Source of the DNA: Bacteroides sp. M10
GTDB lineage: Bacteria; Bacteroidota; Bacteroidia; Bacteroidales; Bacteroidaceae
Assembly: GCF_014334015.1 (NCBI RefSeq)
Contig: NZ_CP060488.1
Coordinates: 5,538,501-5,602,500 of the forward strand
Reading direction: 5' to 3'
DNA: 64,000 nt
Shown here: positions 25,187 through 33,852 of the stretch, piece after piece
How positions within the stretch are numbered: position 1 is the first letter of the stretch
Layout of the letters: the number at the start of each line of letters is the position of its first letter
Translations under genes and position numbers: made by a program
Notes under the pieces: model-generated
What the model saw: the letters and a program-made list of their open reading frames with translations, nothing else
Database searches by the model: none
Told to the model about the DNA's origin: nothing

Positions 25187-26362
25187 ATGGCAAACGAACT
25201 CGAACTGAAATACGGCTGCAACCCTAATCAAAAGCCTGCCCGTATCTTCATGAAAGAAGGCGAACTCCCCATCGAAGTATTGAATGGACGTCCCGGTTAT
25301 ATCAATCTATTGGATGCATTCAACAGTTGGCAACTAGTGAAAGAACTGAAAGAAGCTACCGGACTGCCGGCTGCCGCTTCTTTTAAACATGTCAGCCCTG
25401 CAGGTGCTGCTGTTGCGGTAGAAATGAGCGACACGCTGAAGAAGATTTATTTTGTCGATGACATGAAACTATCTCCATTGGCTACAGCATACGCCCGTGC
25501 ACGTGGAGCAGACCGTATGTCGTCTTACGGAGACTTTATCGCATTGTCCGACACTTGTGACGAAGAAACAGCACGCATCATCAACCGTGAAGTATCCGAC
25601 GGCGTCATTGCTCCTGACTATACTCCCGAAGCACTGGAGATTCTAAAGAATAAAAGAAAAGGAACCTATAATGTAATAAAGATAGATCCTGCATACCGCC
25701 CGGCTCCTATCGAACATAAAGATGTATTCGGAGTAACTTTCGAACAAGGAAGAAACGAATTGAAGATCGATGAAAGTCTTTTGAAAGAGATGCCTACGCA
25801 GAACAAGGAAATCCCGGCTGATGCAAAACGCGACTTAATCATTGCCTTAATCACTTTAAAATATACACAATCCAATTCTGTATGTTATGCCAAAGACGGA
25901 CAGGCAATCGGTATTGGCGCAGGCCAACAGTCACGTATTCACTGTACGCGCCTGGCAGGAAATAAAGCAGATATCTGGTATTTACGCCAACACCTGAAAG
26001 TGATGAACTTGCCATGGATTGAAAAAATCCGTCGTGCAGACCGTGACAATACGATTGACGTTTACATTTCGGAAGATTATGACGACGTACTGGCAGACGG
26101 TATCTGGCAACAGTTCTTCACTGAAAAGCCTGAAATACTGACACGCGAAGAAAAACGGGCATGGTTGGATACGATGACAGGCGTAGCTTTAGGATCAGAT
26201 GCATTCTTCCCATTCGGAGATAATATAGAACGCGCACACAAGAGTGGCGTCAGCTATATTGCACAACCGGGCGGATCAGTACGTGACGATCATGTGATTG
26301 GAACTTGCGACAAATACAATATGGCAATGGCATTTACAGGCATCCGCTTGTTCCACCATTAA
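25187..26362 (+). CDS. Stand-alone AICAR formyltransferase (PurH C-terminal domain homologue)
   Basis: 391 residues, corresponding only to the AICARFT half of PurH; no IMP cyclohydrolase domain is present or adjacent. The start matches the domain entry (LKYGCNPNQKPA). Catalytic Lys-His is K67-H68 in ASFKHVSPAGAAV, and the folate-site block SNSVCYAKDGQAIGIGAGQQSR is intact. It transfers a formyl group from 10-formyl-THF to AICAR in purine synthesis. It could supplement a full-length PurH encoded elsewhere. Single gene with a strong terminator. Confidence 0.88.
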   Translation: MANELELKYGCNPNQKPARIFMKEGELPIEVLNGRPGYINLLDAFNSWQLVKELKEATGLPAAASFKHVSPAGAAVAVEMSDTLKKIYFVDDMKLSPLATAYARARGADRMSSYGDFIALSDTCDEETARIINREVSDGVIAPDYTPEALEILKNKRKGTYNVIKIDPAYRPAPIEHKDVFGVTFEQGRNELKIDESLLKEMPTQNKEIPADAKRDLIIALITLKYTQSNSVCYAKDGQAIGIGAGQQSRIHCTRLAGNKADIWYLRQHLKVMNLPWIEKIRRADRDNTIDVYISEDYDDVLADGIWQQFFTEKPEILTREEKRAWLDTMTGVALGSDAFFPFGDNIERAHKSGVSYIAQPGGSVRDDHVIGTCDKYNMAMAFTGIRLFHH

Positions 26363-26388
26363 AAAGATCGACCATTTTTATTCCATAT

Positions 26389-26438
26389 ATCCCCATTTAT
26401 AATGAGAAGGAGACAAATCTTCCATTATAAATGGGGAT
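26389..26438 (+). terminator. Terminator of the AICAR formyltransferase gene
   Basis: 16-bp perfect stem (ATCCCCATTTATAATG at 26389-26404 and complement 26423-26438) with an 18-nt loop, then TTCCTATTTCTTT. Its 3' arm abuts the -33 position of the flavodoxin promoter. Confidence 0.8.
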
Positions 26439-26460
26439 TTCCTATTTCTTTAAGACCCTC

Positions 26461-26468
26461 TATCTTTG
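26461..26468 (+). promoter_or_regulatory. -7 promoter element of the flavodoxin gene
   Basis: TATCTTTG with TTT at 26438-26440 at 20-nt spacing. The ATG at 26497 is 28 bp downstream, which rules out upstream alternative starts. Confidence 0.6.
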
Positions 26469-26496
26469 CAGCGTTACATTTAAAAACGAATCAAAG

Positions 26497-27003
26497 ATGA
26501 ATAAAATTGGTGTATTTTATGGTTCCACAACCGGAACAACAGAAGACCTTGCCCGTCGAATTGCAGAGAAATTAGATGTACCATCGGCAGATGTATTTGA
26601 TGTATCCAAGCTAACAGAGGCATTAGTCAATGAATATGACGTATTGGTGCTCGGCTCTTCCACATGGGGAGCAGGCGAACTTCAAGACGACTGGTACGAT
26701 GGAGTAAAAGTTTTAAAGAAGTGTGATTTATCCCACAAATCTGTAGCCTTGTTCGGTTGCGGCGACTCTGACTCGTATAGCGACACATTCTGTGACGCAA
26801 TAGGTATTCTTTATGAAGATCTGAAAGATACCCACTGCAAATTCTGTGGAGCAACAGATACTGCAGGCTATACCTTCGATTCTTCCATTGCCGTCGTAGA
26901 CGGTAAGTTTGTAGGTCTTCCACTTGACGAAGTCAACGAAGATAGCAAAACAGACGAACGTATCAGCGCATGGGCCGAACAAGTGAAACAAGAAATTAGC
27001 TAA
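26497..27003 (+). CDS. fldA: Flavodoxin, long-chain type
   Basis: 168 residues. The FMN phosphate loop is GSTTGTTED (9-17), the flavin-flanking loops are SSTWGAGELQDDWYDG and FGCGDSDSYSDTFCDA. It replaces ferredoxin as low-potential electron carrier, typically under iron limitation. Start at ATG 26497 because the promoter lies just before it. DUF2023 follows after 33 bp, a common pairing in Bacteroidetes and relatives. Confidence 0.93.
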   Translation: MNKIGVFYGSTTGTTEDLARRIAEKLDVPSADVFDVSKLTEALVNEYDVLVLGSSTWGAGELQDDWYDGVKVLKKCDLSHKSVALFGCGDSDSYSDTFCDAIGILYEDLKDTHCKFCGATDTAGYTFDSSIAVVDGKFVGLPLDEVNEDSKTDERISAWAEQVKQEIS

Positions 27004-27036
27004 TTTTACCTTAACATAAAAAGAATACTTTGCATC

Positions 27037-27399
27037 ATGGCAACTGAAAGAATCATCCCCGGCGAAATCCGAATTTTTCTTAATCATATTTATGAGTTTA
27101 AGAAAGGCGTACGCAACATGGTACTTTACACAATGAGTAAAGAGCACGAAGAATTTGCCATCCGCCGATTGAAAAATCAAAAGATCAGTTATATGATACA
27201 GGAAGTAGGTACCAATAAAATCAACCTGTTTTTTGGAAAGGCAGAATGTATGGAAGCCATGCGGCACATCATCATCCGTCCTTTAAACCAACTGACTGCT
27301 GAAGAAGATTTTATTTTAGGAGCCATGCTGGGATATGACCTTTGCCAGCAATGCAAACGATATTGCAGTAAAAAAGAAGGTATAAAGATGGCAGTTTAA
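27037..27399 (+). CDS. DUF2023 family protein, flavodoxin neighbour
   Basis: 120 residues. A compact alpha/beta protein (FLNHIYEFKKGVRNMVLYT, INLFFGKAECMEAMRHII) with a C-terminal Cys motif C103-x2-C106-x3-C110 that could bind metal. No function is established. The gene is regularly found beside flavodoxin, so a role in flavodoxin maturation or iron response is plausible. Confidence 0.8.
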   Translation: MATERIIPGEIRIFLNHIYEFKKGVRNMVLYTMSKEHEEFAIRRLKNQKISYMIQEVGTNKINLFFGKAECMEAMRHIIIRPLNQLTAEEDFILGAMLGYDLCQQCKRYCSKKEGIKMAV

Positions 27400-27424
27400 G
27401 CGATAACCTTAGCATAAGTTTAGC

Positions 27425-27540
27425 TTTGTTTGTATGTAGTTTGTCTGAGTTGAATCGTTTCTGAAAAGGTAGTTTCCTGATGGTAGATATACTCAAGGAA
27501 ACTGGTTGTAGAAGAAACGATTCGCTCAATTACAAACAAA
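27425..27540. other. Large imperfect inverted repeat (116 bp) downstream of DUF2023
   Basis: Nested pairing arms: TTTGTTTGTA (27425-27434) with its exact complement at 27531-27540; GAATCGTTTCT (27452-27462) with 27513-27523; AGTTTCCT (27471-27478) with 27496-27503. The whole could fold into one long interrupted stem-loop. There is no T tract, so it is not a plain terminator. It may be an RNA-stability element, a small RNA or a MITE-like remnant. Confidence 0.5.
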
Positions 27541-27584
27541 ATCGGTGACACTATGAAATAATAAAGACAACTCTACACACTAAC

Positions 27585-27650
27585 AACAGACAAAGGTGTA
27601 TATCAGTAAAAATTATCATACTGAAATACACCTTTGTCTGTTTTATTTTA
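27585..27650 (+). terminator. Strong terminator after the flavodoxin-DUF2023 unit
   Basis: 17-bp stem (27585-27601 with 27626-27642) extended by six more pairs (TCAGTA/TACTGA) across one A-A mismatch, 10-nt loop, then TTTATTTTA. It may also work on the other strand. Confidence 0.8.
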
Positions 27651-27721
27651 TCTACTACTATATTTTTTTTACTCTTTAGATTAAAATTACCTACATATAC
27701 TGAATTTAAGAAACAACTATG

Positions 27722-27733
27722 CCTAATATTAGG
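27722..27733. promoter_or_regulatory. Palindrome before the iron/haem operon promoter (possible operator)
   Basis: CCTAATATTAGG, a perfect 12-bp palindrome ending 2 bp before the -33 TTG. The position suits a regulator site. It does not match a classical Fur box closely. Confidence 0.35.
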
Positions 27734-27735
27734 TA

Positions 27736-27766
27736 TTGCCACATTTTTTAACCTCATCTAACTTTG
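27736..27766 (+). promoter_or_regulatory. Promoter of the iron/haem operon
   Basis: TTG 27736-27738, 20-nt spacer, TAACTTTG 27759-27766. The ATG at 27790 follows at 23 bp. Confidence 0.7.
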
Positions 27767-27789
27767 CAGCCGATAAAATTATTAAAAAG

Positions 27790-29130
27790 ATGAGAAAAAT
27801 AACAGCAATCGTTATTCTTAGTCTCCTACCTTCTCTTACAATTCCAGCACAGGAGACAAAAGAAATTTCCAAAAGTAGTAATTCTTCTTCTACAGAAGAA
27901 TATACAAAATTCCGTTTTGGAGGATACGGTGAAATGGTCGCTAATTTTAAAGATTATGGCATCAACCGTTTCTATGGAGGAAACGATGGTAATCCAAAGA
28001 AAAACAGGAATACCATTTCAATTCCCCGTTTCGTTTTAGCTTTTGATTATAAGTTCAATTCCAAATGGATACTCGGTGCAGAGATTGAGTTCGAATCTGG
28101 TGGAACAGGTACAGCTTTCGAATTAGAAAACACCGAAAACGGTGAATACGAAACAGAAGTTGAAAAAGGAGGTGAAGTAGCTATCGAACAATTTCACATC
28201 ACACGTTTAATTCACCGCTCCCTCAATGTACGTGCCGGACATATTATTGTTCCGGTAGGATTGACTAACGCACACCATGAACCGATCAATTTCTTCGGAA
28301 CTTCACGCCCGGAAGGTGAAACAAGCCTTTTGCCTTCTACCTGGCATGAAAATGGTCTGGAAATCTTTGGTTCTTTCGGAAAAGGGTATGCAAGCTTCGA
28401 TTATCAAGCTATGGTGGTAGCAGGCCTGAACCCTAATGGATTCGATCGTAACACATGGGTAGGTAGTGGCAAACAGGGAATCTTTGAGGAAGACAACTTC
28501 ACTTCTCCCGCGTATGTATTTCGTTTAGATTATAAAGGAGTTCCCGGTTTACGTGTAGGTGCATCATTTTATTATTGTGCAGATGCAGGAGCCAACTCTG
28601 ATAAAGAACAGACTTATGCAAACTATGGAAAAATTCCGATAAGAATCTTCACCGCAGATGCACAGTATCGCAATAAATATGTAACGACACGCGGTAATAT
28701 CTTATATGGAAATTTAGGAAATTCATTAGGAGTGAGTCAGGCAAATGTCAAATTATCCAATAAATCGCCTTACAGCCGTCTGGCTCCGGTAGCGAAGAAT
28801 GCCGTAAGTTATGCAGCAGAAGCCGGTATTAATATCCGCTCGGTCTTCGGAGGCAATAAAAAGATTCCGGTAATCTATCCATTTGCCCGCTATGAATACT
28901 ACAACCCACAAGAGAAAGGGGAAAAAGGGCAAACGATGGAAAAACGTTGCCAAGTAAGTATGTGGACAGCGGGATTAAATTGGTACGCTTTGCCAAACTT
29001 AGTGATAAAAGCAGACTATGCAACCCGCCAGATTGGTACAAATAAAGTTTTTGGCGTATCAAAGTCATACAACAGTGAAAACGAATTTTCTATTGGAATT
29101 GCCTATATAGGATGGTTTATTAAGAAATAA
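27790..29130 (+). CDS. Outer-membrane porin-like beta-barrel, first gene of the iron/haem operon
   Basis: 446 residues from ATG 27790 (an in-frame TTG at 27736 is inside the promoter). A signal peptide ends near PAQETKE. The mature protein has alternating amphipathic strands, KFRFGGYGEMVANF at its start, a long Asp/Glu-containing loop, and a C-terminal strand ending IAYIGWFIKK, typical of Bacteroidetes outer-membrane barrels. It contains ARFV-type strand motifs seen in phosphate-selective-porin-like proteins. The cargo is unknown; operon context suggests iron. Confidence 0.78.
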   Translation: MRKITAIVILSLLPSLTIPAQETKEISKSSNSSSTEEYTKFRFGGYGEMVANFKDYGINRFYGGNDGNPKKNRNTISIPRFVLAFDYKFNSKWILGAEIEFESGGTGTAFELENTENGEYETEVEKGGEVAIEQFHITRLIHRSLNVRAGHIIVPVGLTNAHHEPINFFGTSRPEGETSLLPSTWHENGLEIFGSFGKGYASFDYQAMVVAGLNPNGFDRNTWVGSGKQGIFEEDNFTSPAYVFRLDYKGVPGLRVGASFYYCADAGANSDKEQTYANYGKIPIRIFTADAQYRNKYVTTRGNILYGNLGNSLGVSQANVKLSNKSPYSRLAPVAKNAVSYAAEAGINIRSVFGGNKKIPVIYPFARYEYYNPQEKGEKGQTMEKRCQVSMWTAGLNWYALPNLVIKADYATRQIGTNKVFGVSKSYNSENEFSIGIAYIGWFIKK

Positions 29131-29156
29131 CAAATAATCAATTATTTAATTTTTAT

Positions 29157-30311
29157 ATGATGAAAACAAAATTCTTTTATGTCGCAGCCCTAATATTGGG
29201 ATTAGCATTCACAACAACTTCTTGCAGCAGTGATGATGACAACCCAACAGTAGATCCTGCCAATATTGATTACACTCCTGAAAACGCATCAAGCTGGCAT
29301 AACTACATGAGAAATGTAGCAGCACTTCTAAAAACAGATGCAACCAATCTCTACAACGCATGGAATTCAAGCTATAAAGGAGGTGAAAGCTATGCTTCCC
29401 TGTTCAAGGCTCATAGTGGCTCTCCTTACGCAAGCGCCTTGAGCTGTGTGGAAGAAATCGTGGATAAATGCGCGGAAATTGCCAATGAAGTCGGTACTGC
29501 CAAAATTGGTGACCCATACAACTTGTATAAAGCCGGAAATACTGAAGAAGCATTATATGCTGTGGAATCCTGGTACAGCTGGCATTCTCGTGATGACTAT
29601 ACCAATAACATTTATTCCATCCGGAATGCATATTACGGTTCTTTAGACGGTAATATAAATGCTAATTCTTTATCTACTGTTATCGCCGGTGCTAATTCAT
29701 CATTAGATACCAAGATAAAGAATGCTATCCAAAAAGCGGCAAAAGCCATTCAGGATATTCCGCAACCTTTCCGTAATCATATTCCCAGTAACGAAACGGT
29801 AGCAGCTATGGATGCTTGTGCAGAGCTGGAAAGTATACTGAAGAATGACTTAAAATCCTATATTGCAAATAATAGCAACAATATCAATACGGACGCAGTA
29901 CTTAATCCTGTAGTAACACAATATGTAGATGCAGTAGTAGTGCCTACCTACAAAAGTTTGAAAGAAAAAAATGACGCTCTCTACAATGCAGTAATAGCCC
30001 TTGCAGACAATCCGTCAAATAGTGCTTTTGAAACAGCTTGTGATGCTTGGATCACTGCCCGTGAACCATGGGAAAAGAGCGAAGCTTTCTTATTCGGTCC
30101 GGTAGACGAAATGGGACTTGATCCTAACATGGACAGCTGGCCTTTGGATCAGAATGCTATTGTACAAATACTGAATTCTCAAAGTTGGAGTGATCTCGAA
30201 TGGAGTGAAGGTGATGATGAAGCTGCTGTCGAATCGGCACAAAATGTACGCGGTTTCCACACATTGGAATTCCTTCTCTACAAAAACGGTGAACCACGTA
30301 AAGTACAATAA
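29157..30311 (+). CDS. Imelysin (peptidase M75 family) lipoprotein
   Basis: 384 residues. The lipobox is in TTTSCSSDD, so it is anchored after export. The all-helical body has the imelysin signature GxHxxE as G366-F-H368-T-L-E371, close to the C-terminus, and the conserved WITAREPWEKSEAFLFGP. Imelysin/IrpA/EfeO-like proteins take part in iron uptake and are not proven peptidases. It lies 26 bp after the porin and before a DUF1111 di-haem protein, a pairing seen in other phyla. Confidence 0.88.
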   Translation: MMKTKFFYVAALILGLAFTTTSCSSDDDNPTVDPANIDYTPENASSWHNYMRNVAALLKTDATNLYNAWNSSYKGGESYASLFKAHSGSPYASALSCVEEIVDKCAEIANEVGTAKIGDPYNLYKAGNTEEALYAVESWYSWHSRDDYTNNIYSIRNAYYGSLDGNINANSLSTVIAGANSSLDTKIKNAIQKAAKAIQDIPQPFRNHIPSNETVAAMDACAELESILKNDLKSYIANNSNNINTDAVLNPVVTQYVDAVVVPTYKSLKEKNDALYNAVIALADNPSNSAFETACDAWITAREPWEKSEAFLFGPVDEMGLDPNMDSWPLDQNAIVQILNSQSWSDLEWSEGDDEAAVESAQNVRGFHTLEFLLYKNGEPRKVQ

Positions 30312-30339
30312 AGCTTTATCTTAGCTAAGATATTATTGA

Positions 30340-30377
30340 GAAGTAAAGGTTGGAATTCAATGATCCACCTTTACTTC
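30340..30377 (+). terminator. Hairpin between imelysin and di-haem genes (weak or partial terminator)
   Basis: 11-bp stem GAAGTAAAGGT (30340-30350) with complement 30367-30377, then TTTGG. The short T tract suggests partial termination or transcript processing, lowering downstream expression. Confidence 0.5.
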
Positions 30378-30421
30378 TTTGGTATGTTTAAAACATATTA
30401 TTGAAACAAAGTCAATAAACA

Positions 30422-31852
30422 ATGAATCACTTTCTAAAATATTCATTCTCTTTCTTTTGCCTGTTGGCATGCTCTGCCTGTAATGATGACGGAATTGACA
30501 TATTGGATATCGAGATTCCGGAGGGCTATGCTCTATCAGCCGGAACATCAACTATTTTCTTGAATTCGTCTGTTGCTTATGACACGCCTGCAGATTGGAT
30601 AACAGGAGCATACGATGTACGTTTCACCCGAGGTGACAGACTATATGACGATGTACGTACAAGTAACAACGGTCATGGCGGCGGACTTGGTCCCGTTTAT
30701 GCCGGTTATTCGTGCGGCAGTTGCCACCGGAATGCGGGACGTACCAAACCCTCTTTATGGACAGAGGGTGGATCGGGCAGCTATGGATTCTCTTCCATGC
30801 TAGTCTACATATCCCGTAAAAACGGAGCTTTCTTTCAAGATTATGGACGTGTGCTTCATGACCAGGCAATCTATGGAGTGCAACCGGAAGGCAAACTGTC
30901 TGTGGAATACACTTACGAGACATTTTCTTTCCCTGATGGAGAAGCCTACACACTTTGCAAACCCAATTATACTATATCTGAATGGTATGCCGAAGAAATC
31001 AAACCGGAAGATTTGTTTTGTACCGTACGTATTCCATTACGCCATGTAGGCATGGGGCAAATGATGGCACTAGATCCTGTTGAAATTGAAGCACTTGCAG
31101 CAAAAAGTAATTATCCCGAATATGGAATCAGCGGACGATGTAATTACATCACCGAACGCGGAGTGAGAAGTCTGGGATTGTCCGGCAACAAAGCTCAACA
31201 TGCCGATTTAACTGTAGAATTGGGATTCTCCAGTGATATGGGCGTTACCAACAGCCGCTATCCGGAAGAAATCTGTGAAGGACAAATACAAGTAAACCAA
31301 GGTAGCATGATGGGGCTTTCTTACGACCAACTGGATGTCAGCACAGAAGAGATGGAAAACGTAGATCTCTATATGCAAAGTCTTGGTGTTCCCGCCCGGC
31401 GTAATGTAAACGATCCGCAAGTAATCAAAGGGGAACAGAACTTCTATAAAGCCAAATGCCATCTCTGTCATGTGACCACTTTACACACTAAGACACGTGG
31501 TAGTGTTTTATTAAATAATACTCAACTCCCGTGGTTAGGCGGTCAAACGATTCACCCTTATTCTGATTATCTATTACATGATATGGGTTCTGAAATTATG
31601 GGAGTCGGACTGAACGACAACTATGTAAGCGGGCTGGCACGTGGAAACGAATGGCGTACTACCCCTCTTTGGGGAATCGGCTTACAAGAAAAGGTCAACG
31701 GACATACTTATTTCTTGCATGACGGACGTGCCCGCAATCTGACAGAAGCCATCATGTGGCATGGCGGAGAAGGAGAAGCATCAAAGAACTTATTTAAGAA
31801 TATGAGTAAGGAAGACCGGGATGCGCTGATTGCATTTTTAAATTCACTTTAA
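30422..31852 (+). CDS. Di-haem c-type oxidoreductase (DUF1111 / thiol-oxidoreductase-like) lipoprotein
   Basis: 476 residues. A lipoprotein-type signal (LLACSACNDD) is followed by two c-type haem motifs: C98-x2-C101-H102 (CGSCH) and C346-x2-C349-H350 (CHLCH). C-terminal motifs FLHDGRARNLTEAIMWHGGEGE are characteristic of the DUF1111 di-haem family, distantly related to MauG/CcpA peroxidases. It would oxidise or reduce a periplasmic substrate, perhaps iron handed to imelysin (inference). Confidence 0.87.
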   Translation: MNHFLKYSFSFFCLLACSACNDDGIDILDIEIPEGYALSAGTSTIFLNSSVAYDTPADWITGAYDVRFTRGDRLYDDVRTSNNGHGGGLGPVYAGYSCGSCHRNAGRTKPSLWTEGGSGSYGFSSMLVYISRKNGAFFQDYGRVLHDQAIYGVQPEGKLSVEYTYETFSFPDGEAYTLCKPNYTISEWYAEEIKPEDLFCTVRIPLRHVGMGQMMALDPVEIEALAAKSNYPEYGISGRCNYITERGVRSLGLSGNKAQHADLTVELGFSSDMGVTNSRYPEEICEGQIQVNQGSMMGLSYDQLDVSTEEMENVDLYMQSLGVPARRNVNDPQVIKGEQNFYKAKCHLCHVTTLHTKTRGSVLLNNTQLPWLGGQTIHPYSDYLLHDMGSEIMGVGLNDNYVSGLARGNEWRTTPLWGIGLQEKVNGHTYFLHDGRARNLTEAIMWHGGEGEASKNLFKNMSKEDRDALIAFLNSL

Positions 31853-31879
31853 ACTAAAAGTAGTATATATAAAGTAATT

Positions 31880-33094
31880 ATGAAGAGATTTATAATCATT
31901 GCCATGCTGACTGCCATAATGCCTTTGGCCGCTATGGCACAACATGAAGAAGATACAGAAAATGGTGTAGTATCATTAGCTGGAAGAGAAGGATTCACTA
32001 TCGAAACCAAGAAAGGAGATTTTGTATTCAAACCCTATTTGCTCGTACAGACCAGTGCAAACTTCAATTGGTACGACGATGAAGGACTGGATAAAGCATA
32101 CAATCAAGATAACATAGCCAACTCCGGATTTTCAGTTCCTTACGCCGTACTCGGATTCACCGGAAAGGCTTTCGATAAAGTATCTTTCAACCTTTCCATA
32201 AATGCGGCAGCCAGTGGAGGCGCATTACTTCAACAAGCCTGGTTTGATGTTCAACTGAAAAAGCAGTTTGCCATCCGGGTCGGTAAATTCAAAACTCCGT
32301 TTTCACATGCCTACCTGACAACACTGGGAGAAACATTGTTACCTAGTTTGCCAGTATCACTGACTGCTCCCGTTATCCTCCCCTATTCTTTGAATGCGGT
32401 AACCCCCAATATTGGCACCGGATTCGATTTAGGTGTAGAGATTCACGGTTTGGTAGCTGATAAATTCGGGTATGAAATCGGTTTATTCAACGGTACGGGT
32501 GCAGCGGTAAATACAGCAACAAAAACATTTAGTGATGACTGGCACATTCCGTCTTTACTGTACGCCGGACGTTTCACCTATATGCCTAAAGGAGTGATGC
32601 CCGCTACACAGGGAAATCCGAACAGGCTGAATGAAGACAAAATCATGTTTGGTATTTCTACCTCTATCAATGTAGAAAGTGAAAATGAAAGTACCAATGA
32701 TTATCGTGCCGGATTGGAGTTTGCAATGCTAAAGAACAAACTTTACCTGGGTGCTGAAGTCTATTATATGAATGTTGGCTTCACAAAAAGACAAAAGATT
32801 TCCGAGTCATATAATTACCTGGGCGGCTATGTACAAGGTGGTTACTTCGTTGCCCCCCGTCTGCAAGCAGCTGCACGCTATGATTTCTTCAACCGTAACG
32901 GAATGGACACCAATGGTTTTCTAAATATGCCAGCCGTGGGTATGAACTATTTTTTCAGGAACTGTAATCTGAAGTTACAAGCGATGTACCAGTATATTGC
33001 CCGTAAAGGTCATGATACCCAACTTGATCGGGATAACGACGATTTAGGTTTGGCAGTACATTCGGCCAGTATTCTACTTCAGTATACATTCTAA
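31880..33094 (+). CDS. Phosphate-selective porin (OprO/P)-like outer-membrane protein
   Basis: 404 residues. Signal peptide ends at AMAQHEEDT. The barrel starts FVFKPYLLVQTSANF and shows the OprO/P-like block FDVQLKKQFAIRVGKFKTPFSHAYL; the last strand ends SASILLQYTF. Second barrel of the operon, 27 bp after the di-haem gene. Its substrate is unknown. Confidence 0.82.
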   Translation: MKRFIIIAMLTAIMPLAAMAQHEEDTENGVVSLAGREGFTIETKKGDFVFKPYLLVQTSANFNWYDDEGLDKAYNQDNIANSGFSVPYAVLGFTGKAFDKVSFNLSINAAASGGALLQQAWFDVQLKKQFAIRVGKFKTPFSHAYLTTLGETLLPSLPVSLTAPVILPYSLNAVTPNIGTGFDLGVEIHGLVADKFGYEIGLFNGTGAAVNTATKTFSDDWHIPSLLYAGRFTYMPKGVMPATQGNPNRLNEDKIMFGISTSINVESENESTNDYRAGLEFAMLKNKLYLGAEVYYMNVGFTKRQKISESYNYLGGYVQGGYFVAPRLQAAARYDFFNRNGMDTNGFLNMPAVGMNYFFRNCNLKLQAMYQYIARKGHDTQLDRDNDDLGLAVHSASILLQYTF

Positions 33095-33117
33095 ATAGCA
33101 CAAGAAAGGATTTGTTT

Positions 33118-33831
33118 ATGAAAAAATACATTCTTTTCGGGGGGTATCTACTGTTATTGGCATACATCACATCATGCGATGACGGACGTATTTACGAAAA
33201 GACAGAGACCCTATCAGAAGAAGGACGCACGCTGAAGATGAGCGGTAAGATCAATGGTATCAGTAAATGGCCCGATGGTTATAGTGTTGTAGTGGCAGGC
33301 TTCAGTGATGAGAGCGAGTATGCCGTTGTCACCAAAACAATTCCGGCGGTCGAAGATGATGAGATCCAGGTTACGATGACAGGAGTCAGTGATAAAGTAA
33401 CCACTATTGAATTGTGCGTTATTAATAAATTGAGAAAACGAGTTATCAGTTTTCAGTCAATGGACGACCTTACAGCAGTTGACGACACCATCCTTATGGA
33501 TGTGGGAACTGTAAATGTAGGTATGTACCATGGTATTCAAGAAAAAGTATTTAATACGACATGCGCACACTGTCATGGTGGAGGTAGTTCGGCAGCAGCC
33601 AACCTGTATCTGACAGAAGGCAAAAGTTACGAGGCACTGGTCAACCGCCCGTCGAAGAAAGTAGATGGCATGTTACTCGTCAAGCCGGGCAGTGCGCAAG
33701 AAAGCGTATTGCACACATTATTGAATACCACTATTAGTTCAACCTGGGGATACGATCACTCAAAAGAAATAGTATCATCTCCGATTTTGACCCTTATTGA
33801 CGACTGGATCAATAACGGTGCGCAAGAATAA
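33118..33831 (+). CDS. Mono-haem c-type lipoprotein
   Basis: 237 residues from ATG 33118. The lipobox is in AYITSCDDG. An N-terminal domain of beta character (about 30-135) precedes a cytochrome c-like segment with one haem motif C149-A-H-C152-H153 followed by a Gly-rich loop, and a conserved end (LTLIDDWINNGA) as in Bacteroidetes mono-haem domains. Probably an electron partner of the di-haem protein. 23 bp after the porin gene. Confidence 0.8.
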   Translation: MKKYILFGGYLLLLAYITSCDDGRIYEKTETLSEEGRTLKMSGKINGISKWPDGYSVVVAGFSDESEYAVVTKTIPAVEDDEIQVTMTGVSDKVTTIELCVINKLRKRVISFQSMDDLTAVDDTILMDVGTVNVGMYHGIQEKVFNTTCAHCHGGGSSAAANLYLTEGKSYEALVNRPSKKVDGMLLVKPGSAQESVLHTLLNTTISSTWGYDHSKEIVSSPILTLIDDWINNGAQE

Positions 33832-33852
33832 ATAGTTATTTACCCAACTGAT

